From the NCBI GenBank assembly GCA_900128395.1, contig LT649316.1, positions 1 through 38,469 of the forward strand: DNA of 38,469 nt. The letters are read 5' to 3'. The notes under the pieces were generated by a model. That model did not search any database. It worked only from the letters and a program-made list of their open reading frames with translations, and had not been told where the DNA came from. Positions 25,132 to 32,759 of this stretch are shown here, piece after piece (the stretch's first letter is position 1; each line of letters begins with the position of its first letter). Made by a program: the position numbers and the translations under genes. This DNA comes from Stramenopiles sp. TOSAG23-2. Lineage: Eukaryota > Sar.

Positions 25132-27170
25132 ATGAGGAACAACAGAAACAAGACAACAACAACAATAATAATAATAATAATAATAAATCAAGACGTTCTA
25201 GTAGATCATCATCATCACGTCGATCAAGTCGTAGTGGCAGCATTAGTAAAGCAAGCACAAACGATAATGATACTACAAATACAACAGCATTAAATCAACA
25301 ATTATTACCTGGTGATAATAATGATAATAATATTAACACTTTCAATGATAATAATGAATATCAAAATTTAAATACAGAAGATTTAAATTGTTTCCAAAAA
25401 TGTTTATTATATACAAAATATCGCTGGAATATTTTTTCTAAGTATAAGAAATTCATGTTATACAATATGTTGATTATTGCTATTTTATGTTTTTTCATAT
25501 TTTCAAATTTAATGTTAACCTCTGTAACTGGTTATACAAAAAAACCACAAGTCATACCATGTTATGCAAAAGCATGGTTTGGAAAATCCGCATGTGGTGT
25601 GGATGGTGAATATTGCAAACCATTTAAAACTGATACATGGCAACCGGTACGATGTCCTGGTCGATGTGCATTTCAAGGTTTAAGTAAAGTATCCAATATC
25701 ATTGGTAGTGGACCATATAGAAGTGATAGTTGGTTATGTCAAGCAGCAATACATCGTGGTGTTTTAAGCGATAGAGGTGGATGTGCATTATATAAAATGA
25801 CTGGATATAGTATCAAGTTTGATGCTTCGACGAAAAATGGAGTTATATCAAACGGGTCTGCATTTTGGTTTCCAAGTACATTTGATATTAAAAAAGTTGA
25901 AGGTAGTTCATTTTGTTTTGATGAAACATTTAATTTTTTAATGATGTTTATCATGTTTTCTCATTCTACATGGATGTATTTTATGTTTCCATATTATACA
26001 AATGTTAAATGGAGATATATAATGTCTGTATTTTATGGAATGTTATATTTAGGATTAGTTGATCAAAGGGTTAATAAGAATTTTGAATACAAATTAAATC
26101 GCGCATTAAACGAAGTGGTTGTACTATTACCAATATTGTATATAATGTATTTAATAAATAAAGATTTTGCATTTAATATTGATGGTCAAAAAATGAATCA
26201 TAATAATAATTTGAATGGTCAATATGAAGAAATGACAATACTTGATGATAATGATAATAATGACAATAATATTAATATTGAATTGAATAATATTAGTATT
26301 AATGGTATTGGCAATGATGATGATGATAGTGATAAAATATCTCTAATCAGGTGGCGTGCAAAGTATATATATTTTCCATTCCTTCAATTATTGCCATTTT
26401 GGCTTGGGATAAATATCCATCTCTTTGTCTATTTTGTACCAGATTTTAGTATTACGCCAGATATTGTTAAATTATGCCAGCCATTTTCATTTTCATGTAT
26501 ACGTTTTATAATATTAATATCATTCATTTTTATCGTAGTCATATTTTTTGTCTATGCCCATTATGTTGAGAAAACATTGAAACAACGACTGTGTTTATAT
26601 TTTGTAATATTACTTTTATTTGTTTTCTTCCAAATGTTTTTAGGAAATGGATATCGCTTTCATTTACATCATTCTTTTTTAGGTTTTATATTATATTTAG
26701 GTGTTGGTTTAAAAAGGCGAAGTTTGTTATCGTTGTTTTTTGCATCATTTTTACTTGGATTAGTAATCAATGGGGTCATGAATTGGGGATGGGATGGATC
26801 GTTATGGGATCATGTTGGTGTTCCATTTAGTGGTGACGGTGGTGGTGGTGGTGGTAGTAGTAGTAGTAGTGGGCATTCCTCTCATCATCGAATAGAAGTA
26901 CCAGAATTGACTAATTCATCTTTAACTTCAACTAGTGTCAATATTATTTGGCAAAATAATTACACATTTGCGAAAAATGTTCGATTATACATGAATGATG
27001 TCATGATTTATCAAGATATAGTAAAACCATCTGTAAATAGTTTTGCAGTGAAAGATCTTTTACCAAATGGTGTTAAATATTTTTTTCAAATGGAATATAC
27101 ATCATTTAATATCAACCTGGTATTGTTAAAAAGTAAAAAATTATTTATTACAACGTTGAATGGTGGGTGA
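25026..27170 (+). CDS. LCCL-domain multipass membrane protein with FN3-like tail (714 aa)
   Basis: The N-terminal 75 residues are RS-rich (RRSSRSRRSLRRKS, SRRSSRSSSS) and include an Asn run. An Asn/Asp-rich linker follows, then a TM helix at about 144-165. The LCCL domain (about 190-290) is well marked: CGVDGEYC, RCPGRC, then SGPYRSDSWLCQAAIHRGVL and RGGCALY, matching the conserved YxxDSxICxAAIHAGVI..GG pattern. It resembles the LCCL domain of fungal multi-TM proteins. Several further TM helices follow (about 303-345, 360-375, 450-475, 490-515, 525-575). Near the C-terminus, after a Gly/Ser run, residues about 625-714 (PELTNSSLTSTSVNIIWQ...) look like a fibronectin type III fold. The start AAGATGG at 25026 is preferred over the ATG 30 bp upstream, which exists only at the junction between copies. 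Confidence 0.85.
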   Translation: MEEEEQNDETRKRRSSRSRRSLRRKSFSLQTIDHENEEQQKQDNNNNNNNNNNKSRRSSRSSSSRRSSRSGSISKASTNDNDTTNTTALNQQLLPGDNNDNNINTFNDNNEYQNLNTEDLNCFQKCLLYTKYRWNIFSKYKKFMLYNMLIIAILCFFIFSNLMLTSVTGYTKKPQVIPCYAKAWFGKSACGVDGEYCKPFKTDTWQPVRCPGRCAFQGLSKVSNIIGSGPYRSDSWLCQAAIHRGVLSDRGGCALYKMTGYSIKFDASTKNGVISNGSAFWFPSTFDIKKVEGSSFCFDETFNFLMMFIMFSHSTWMYFMFPYYTNVKWRYIMSVFYGMLYLGLVDQRVNKNFEYKLNRALNEVVVLLPILYIMYLINKDFAFNIDGQKMNHNNNLNGQYEEMTILDDNDNNDNNINIELNNISINGIGNDDDDSDKISLIRWRAKYIYFPFLQLLPFWLGINIHLFVYFVPDFSITPDIVKLCQPFSFSCIRFIILISFIFIVVIFFVYAHYVEKTLKQRLCLYFVILLLFVFFQMFLGNGYRFHLHHSFLGFILYLGVGLKRRSLLSLFFASFLLGLVINGVMNWGWDGSLWDHVGVPFSGDGGGGGGSSSSSGHSSHHRIEVPELTNSSLTSTSVNIIWQNNYTFAKNVRLYMNDVMIYQDIVKPSVNSFAVKDLLPNGVKYFFQMEYTSFNINLVLLKSKKLFITTLNGG

Positions 27171-27398
27171 GCTGGAATGTATATCTATTAAAATATACAC
27201 ATCATCACTCCTGACGAGATGTGAATAAATACTGTTTTATTAAAAAATAAAATATTTTACGACGTACGAATTCGTATAAATAATGAGAGATATAAAATAT
27301 TTTTAAAAAAAAAAATAATTCGTGCGTGTTTAAAATTTTATCACGGTCTCCACCCCACCCCATCCCTACTGTAGTGACATTACAGTACATATAAGACT
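27171..27398. other. Convergent 3' spacer
   Basis: About 230 bp between convergent genes, AT-rich with a C-rich patch (CCACCCCACCCCATCCC) near 27351. It presumably holds both 3' UTRs. Confidence 0.5.
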
Positions 27399-30119
27399 CT
27401 ACCGTTTTTCTACCTTCAATCCTTGAATGTATTCTTGATTTTTCTCATTATTTGCACATAAATTACGAATTGCCATAATACCCCACTCTCGTAACAATGG
27501 ATGTTTTACATCTAAATGTGCTAGACTTAAAACGATTGGTATTGCACCCATTTCTCGTATTTCATCCCGAGCTCTCATCGAAATAGCGAATAAATTTGCT
27601 AAAACACGTAATAGTAAAACAGGTGATATTGGAAAGGTTGGATTTGGTACATTCATAATTTGAACTGCAATTCCAATTTTACGTGGGTTTCCAAGACATA
27701 ACATGACGAATTTTAATAATGTGCTATTTAAGGCTATGGTGTCTTTGACTGCATCTGTTCCAAGAACAATTAAATCAGCAAATATTGACATTACTACAGT
27801 TATTGTATCTATTAGAAAAGACTCCCATACTTCCATTTTCTTATCCTCTTGTCTAACTTCATTCTTATTGTTGTCATTTTTACCAACATCATTATCATGA
27901 TTATCATCTGGTAAAATGAGGTTATCGAGCATATTAATTAATGAATTGACATCTTTTATTGTAATCTTTTGGAACATTTGTGTATTTACCAATTCTTTTG
28001 TTTCATAATCATCATCATGGGTAGACAAATCATGTTCGTTAGGAGGAACAACAGCAGCTCCAGCGGTATCTACACCACAACTCCGTGATAAAAACGATAC
28101 TAATATCCGTTGTTCCATTGATATTTGTACAGGACTTTCTTTTGACGGTTTTACAACATTTAATGCTTTATGAAACATGCCAACTTTCAGTATCGTTTCA
28201 AACATAATTTCTACCCATACAAACCCTGGGTCATCTTTTTGCTCTGATATTGCATGCGTTAAGATGGATGATAAAATAGTATTGTGTTTAGATTTATCAT
28301 CATTAGTTGATAATAATAAAATATATTCCAAACGATTTTTATGAGATTTGCTATAATTTGTATTCTCGTTATTACTACAATTGCAAAGGCAATTGTAAAT
28401 TATCATAATTATTACACCATATATCTTACGTCCCATACGTGCACCAACAATAATCATTTCTGAAAAACAATTTTTAGCCATACAAAATTCCCATACAATT
28501 GTTTGGTTTCGTTCACACATGGCAATACTATTGCCAATAAATTGCAATGCAGCACTAACCGTATTAATACCCATCGCTCGCCAATCTTCCCCTGCATCTT
28601 TTGCAAAATCTTTTTCTCGTGTACGCATCATAACAAGGACAAATTCCAAGGCATTTAATAATGCACCTGATTTTTCAGCAATATATTGACTTGAAGGTTG
28701 ATTTGCACAAATATTTCTATAACATATAAATATTAATTTTAATATTCTCAATGCATCAATTTCCGCTATACCGGAAGTAAATGATTTTGACTGTATAAAT
28801 ATAGATGAAAAATATATCAATGTTTTTCCTAATGTTATTCCTAAACCAGATGATGCAGCTTCACCACGAAATTCTTCAATTTCAAAAGACATTTTTTTAA
28901 TACTGTTCAATATTTGTTCAACACTATTCATATTTATGGTTGTTGTTTTATTATTTGTAGTAGCAGCAGTAACAGTAGAATTTGTTGCATTGGATTGATC
29001 AATTACGTTTATTTGAAGATCGTGATTCAATTGTAATGCAAGTAAATATATTTTCCATTTTTTATATATATTTTGAATTGTTACATGAACATATTCAGAA
29101 ATGCTTTCTATTGATTCAGATGATTCAGATGATGATTGTTGTCGTATTTCTTTTAATAATATTTTTTTCCCATTTTTTGTTCGTGTTACTAATTCCTTTT
29201 GTGCAATTTTTTTTATTTGCTGCTGTGTTGATGAATTATTGTTGAATTCTTTTAACTCTATTTCCATGGCACTTTTTATAACCTGTCCAATTAATTTTTT
29301 ACATAAATTATCCATAAGATGAATTTGATTTTTTAATGTTAACAATCGATCAGATTCACGACGTGCAATTTCCTCAGCTGTCAATTCAATTTTACGTGGT
29401 ACAATCCCAGCTTTTATAATTAAATTTAAAAGCGTTTCGAATGTTTCAGTTACAAATATATTATCATCGATTTGTTTCAAAGTAGTATCTATCTCATAAT
29501 AATAATTATCATTTTGTGGCCATTCAAATATTTCATTCATTCGTTTAATTACATGTTCAGGAACATTTCCATGTCCAATTCGCTTTTGATTTCGAATCAA
29601 ACAAGTTTCCAAAGACGTTTTCAAAAATAATTGCCCAAAATAAAATTGTTCTTCCTGTGCCATTTTGTAAAATATATGTCTCATACTTTTGTAATAAAAA
29701 TTATCATCTAATAAAATGATATGTTTCATGGAAGGAGCGAAAGATGAAAAAAAAATTGATGGTAATACAAAACTTTCTACATCATCTGGCATATCAATAC
29801 CTGGTTCATCATTACTATTGTTGTTGTTGTTGTTGGAAGAAGATGATTTAAACAAATGAATTAAATATTTAACTTTTTCAACCACTTTTTGCCTAGAAGC
29901 TCGCCAAATATTTGCATTAAAAACATCTTGATCATTTAAATTATACACCTCATCAAAACTAATATAATATATAACTGGGGCACCAATCGATTTATTTTCT
30001 CTAGAGATTGTCTTTAAACCATCTACAAATGTTGTTTTACCAGCACCAGGTAATCCTCCAAGCAGGCAAATGCATATGTTGTTTGGAGTAACCTCAGTGG
30101 CAGGTGGCTCATCCTTTTC
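27399..30119 (-). CDS. Fused L-seryl-tRNA(Sec) kinase (PSTK) and ataxin-10-like protein
   Basis: One uninterrupted frame of about 2.7 kb. The first third is PSTK, which phosphorylates Ser-tRNA(Sec) for selenocysteine synthesis. It has the P-loop GGLPGAGKTTF, then SFDEVYN, WRASRQKV, LLDDNFYYKSMRH, QLFLKTSLETCLIRN with GNVPEHVIKRM, and the C-terminal helix region ESDRLLTLKNQI. A Ser/Glu-rich linker follows. The remainder is ataxin-10-like: an ARM-type helical region with ANQPSSQYIAEKSGAL in the middle, ending in the hallmark ataxin-10 C-terminus VLANLFAISMRARDEIREMG, then HPLLREWGIMAIRNLCANNEKNQEYI. No stop, tandem duplication or obvious intron separates the halves. The 5' end is unresolved: the frame is open upstream of the P-loop to about 30145 but has no ATG, so a short upstream exon, a non-AUG start or a sequence error is likely. 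Confidence 0.88.
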   Translation of the reverse strand, partial: EKDEPPATEVTPNNICICLLGGLPGAGKTTFVDGLKTISRENKSIGAPVIYYISFDEVYNLNDQDVFNANIWRASRQKVVEKVKYLIHLFKSSSSNNNNNNSNDEPGIDMPDDVESFVLPSIFFSSFAPSMKHIILLDDNFYYKSMRHIFYKMAQEEQFYFGQLFLKTSLETCLIRNQKRIGHGNVPEHVIKRMNEIFEWPQNDNYYYEIDTTLKQIDDNIFVTETFETLLNLIIKAGIVPRKIELTAEEIARRESDRLLTLKNQIHLMDNLCKKLIGQVIKSAMEIELKEFNNNSSTQQQIKKIAQKELVTRTKNGKKILLKEIRQQSSSESSESIESISEYVHVTIQNIYKKWKIYLLALQLNHDLQINVIDQSNATNSTVTAATTNNKTTTINMNSVEQILNSIKKMSFEIEEFRGEAASSGLGITLGKTLIYFSSIFIQSKSFTSGIAEIDALRILKLIFICYRNICANQPSSQYIAEKSGALLNALEFVLVMMRTREKDFAKDAGEDWRAMGINTVSAALQFIGNSIAMCERNQTIVWEFCMAKNCFSEMIIVGARMGRKIYGVIIMIIYNCLCNCSNNENTNYSKSHKNRLEYILLLSTNDDKSKHNTILSSILTHAISEQKDDPGFVWVEIMFETILKVGMFHKALNVVKPSKESPVQISMEQRILVSFLSRSCGVDTAGAAVVPPNEHDLSTHDDDYETKELVNTQMFQKITIKDVNSLINMLDNLILPDDNHDNDVGKNDNNKNEVRQEDKKMEVWESFLIDTITVVMSIFADLIVLGTDAVKDTIALNSTLLKFVMLCLGNPRKIGIAVQIMNVPNPTFPISPVLLLRVLANLFAISMRARDEIREMGAIPIVLSLAHLDVKHPLLREWGIMAIRNLCANNEKNQEYIQGLKVEKR

Positions 30120-30311
30120 TTTTGATTTTATATAAAGAACATATTTATTTATATATATTTATATAATATAATATTATACTATTTTATATACATATAGTAT
30201 AGTGATACCAAAAGAAACAACAAGATATTAATATTAATTGTATTATTAATTTTTTAATTTACAAAAAAAAACACAAAAAACAAACAAACAAGAAATATAT
30301 ACAACAAAAAC
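30120..30311. promoter_or_regulatory. Short divergent spacer between PSTK-ataxin-10 and DHH1
   Basis: Fewer than 200 bp, almost purely A/T, separate the PSTK coding region from the DHH1 start. It should contain both promoters and any missing first exon of the fusion gene. An A-rich leader precedes the DHH1 ATG (ACAAAAACATGG). Confidence 0.5.
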
Positions 30312-31574
30312 ATGGCGTCAATAGCAACAAATCAACAACAAGCAAATAATACACAACAAGCAAATAATGACAATTGGAAAGATTCAATAAAAGCACCTGC
30401 CAAAGATGGACGATTCAAAACGGAAGACGTAACAAAAACAAAAGGTAATGAATTTGAAGATTTTTTCTTAAAACGTGAGTTATTAATGGGTATCTTTGAA
30501 AAAGGTTTTGAACGACCATCGCCTATACAAGAGGAGGCAATACCAATTGCATTAGCAGGTAGAAATATATTAGCAAGAGCTAAAAATGGCACAGGAAAGA
30601 CAGGTGCATATGTCATCCCAACTTTGGAAAAATTGGATTTGAAACTAACGCACATACAAGCCTTGCTTCTCGTTCCAACAAGGGAATTAGCATTACAAAC
30701 AAGTGCAGTTGTACGTGATTTAGGGAAGCATATGAAAATTAATATTATGATATCAACTGGTGGTACAAACTTACGTGATGATATTATGCGCTTACAAAGT
30801 GTCGTGCATATCATGGTAGCAACACCAGGTCGTATATTAGATTTAGCAGAGAAAAACATAGCAAATTTGTCCAAATGTGGCTTAGTATGTTTAGATGAAG
30901 CTGATAAATTATTATCTCCAACGTTTGAACCAATTATTGAAAAATTAATTAATTTTTGTGCTCCAAATCGACAAGTTTTATTATTTTCCGCTACATTTCC
31001 AAAATCAGTCAAATCGTTTAAAGATCGCAATATTAAAAATCCATATGAAATTAATTTAATGGACGAGTTGACATTAAAAGGTATTACACAATACTACGCG
31101 TTCGTAGAAGAGCGACAGAAAGTTCAATGTTTAAATACATTATTTAAAAAATTGGACGTGAACCAATGTATTATATTTTGCAACTCTACACAAAGGGTCG
31201 AGTTGTTAGCAAAGCGAATTACGGAGCTTGGCGCATCATGTTTTTTCATACATAGTAAAATGAGGCAAGAGCACAGAAACCGTGTCTTTCATGATTTCCG
31301 ACAAGGGCAAACGAGACATATGGTAGCTTCCGATCTGATCACTCGTGGTATCGATGTGCAAACTGTAAATGTTGTCATCAATTTTGATTTTCCTCGTAAT
31401 AGTGAAACATATTTGCATAGGATAGGACGCAGTGGACGATTTGGGCATTTAGGTTTAGCAATTAATATGGTTACTTATGATGATCGTTTTGATTTATTTA
31501 GAATAGAACAGGAACTTGGTACGCAAATACAACCTATCCCAAGCGTGATTGATAGGAATTTATATTGCAAATAA
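30312..31574 (+). CDS. DHH1: DEAD-box RNA helicase DHH1/DDX6 (420 aa)
   Basis: The DHH1/DDX6/Me31B helicase represses translation and promotes mRNA decapping in P-bodies. Motifs are in order: phenylalanine upstream of the Q motif with [16 protein letters not shown] (66-81), Walker A AKNGTGKT (90-97), [17 protein letters not shown] (195-198), SAT (226-228), then [36 protein letters not shown] and [13 protein letters not shown]. The pre-helicase block [20 protein letters not shown] and the ending [20 protein letters not shown] are DHH1-specific. Length is typical, with a short Gln/Asn-rich N-terminus and no long low-complexity tail. Confidence 0.97.
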   Translation: MASIATNQQQANNTQQANNDNWKDSIKAPAKDGRFKTEDVTKTKGNEFEDFFLKRELLMGIFEKGFERPSPIQEEAIPIALAGRNILARAKNGTGKTGAYVIPTLEKLDLKLTHIQALLLVPTRELALQTSAVVRDLGKHMKINIMISTGGTNLRDDIMRLQSVVHIMVATPGRILDLAEKNIANLSKCGLVCLDEADKLLSPTFEPIIEKLINFCAPNRQVLLFSATFPKSVKSFKDRNIKNPYEINLMDELTLKGITQYYAFVEERQKVQCLNTLFKKLDVNQCIIFCNSTQRVELLAKRITELGASCFFIHSKMRQEHRNRVFHDFRQGQTRHMVASDLITRGIDVQTVNVVINFDFPRNSETYLHRIGRSGRFGHLGLAINMVTYDDRFDLFRIEQELGTQIQPIPSVIDRNLYCK

Positions 31575-31916
31575 AGTACATACGGTAGTTTTAATAATAG
31601 TAATAGTAGTAGATTGTACGTAGTAGGTTATAGTATAGTAGTTAGGAAAAATAAATATAATAATGCATGTCCATTTATCACAGAAAAAAAAATAAAAATA
31701 AAAAAGAGGAAGTTCATTTATAATTATATTTTATATATTATAAAAAGACAAACATTTTGAGCAAAAAGAAGAAGATAGTTTTGAACAAGAGAAGAAAAAT
31801 ATCATTATATAATCATCCATCACATTTCATAATGTGTTTTCATTTGGTTTTTACGAACATGTATGTATAATGTATATACGCTGGTTCGTATATATTATAA
31901 TATACATTAATATGCG

Positions 31917-32136
31917 TGTGTGTGTAAAAAGAAAATACAAAATAATTTTTCACAAGTCATAATTTTTTTTTTTTATATAACTTGTTGCGCTTTTACTTTT
32001 CCGTAATTTTTTTTAATTATTCGTAATGTGTGTGTAAAAAGAAAATACAAAATAATTTTTCACAAGTCATAATTTTTTTTTTTTATATAACTTGTTGCGC
32101 TTTTACTTTTCCGTAATTTTTTTTAATTATTCGTAA
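31917..32136. repeat. Exact 110-bp tandem duplication downstream of DHH1
   Basis: Copies 31917-32026 and 32027-32136 are identical, noncoding and T-rich. Confidence 0.94.
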
Positions 32137-32437
32137 TTTTTTTAAAACAATACATGCACATTAAGAACACAGAGACTAAAGGTTCACATGTTCATTTCTT
32201 GTTTTTACTTGTGTTGTACTTCAGTATGATATTATACTTCGCATTATGATATACGAACCGCGTCGTATATCTAGTTTTAAAGATGCGTATTACTTAACAC
32301 GAGAAGTGTAAAATTATTACGAGTATGATTTATTTAACTTTAGATTTTAACCACCATCATCGTTTTAAAGATGTGTATCATATCATTAACATATATACGC
32401 GAAATATCAAAGAAAAATTTATATTTTACGCGTGTAC

Positions 32438-32462
32438 ACAACACACACACACACACACACAC
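32438..32462. repeat. (CA)n microsatellite
   Basis: An almost uninterrupted CA dinucleotide run in the spacer 3' of DRS1. Confidence 0.9.
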
Positions 32463-32543
32463 ATAAAAATACGAATCGTACGTCGTATTTTTTATAGAGG
32501 TGCAGAGGTTGTATTAAAATACATATCATACCTGTGGTACAAA

Positions 32544-32759
32544 ATTTTTTACTTCCTCCCTCTTCGTTTATATCGTGATTTACTTTTAAATGCTTTGTTA
32601 CCTTGTTTCCCACCTTTTCGTAAACGTATATGTTTCTTTTCTTTCCATTCTATTTTTTACTTCCTCCCTCTTCGTTTATATCGTGATTTACTTTTAAATG
32701 CTTTGTTACCTTGTTTCCCACCTTTTCGTAAACGTATATGTTTCTTTTCTTTCCATTCT
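32544..32759. repeat. Exact 108-bp tandem duplication over DRS1 3' end
   Basis: Copy 2 (32652-32759) encodes the last 34 residues and stop of DRS1. Copy 1 (32544-32651) is a spare 3' copy. Confidence 0.95.

Larger units (their letters stand above)
31575..32543. other. Convergent intergenic region, about 1 kb
   Basis: AT-rich. It contains the 110-bp tandem duplication (31917-32136), a (CA)n microsatellite (about 32438-32462) and two similar 18-base stretches beginning TTTTAAAGATG (32276 and 32362). No gene seen. Confidence 0.55.

Noticed and set aside
30332-31030. 232-aa minus-strand frame opposite DHH1
   Set aside because: Antisense shadow of a conserved helicase with all motifs on the plus strand.
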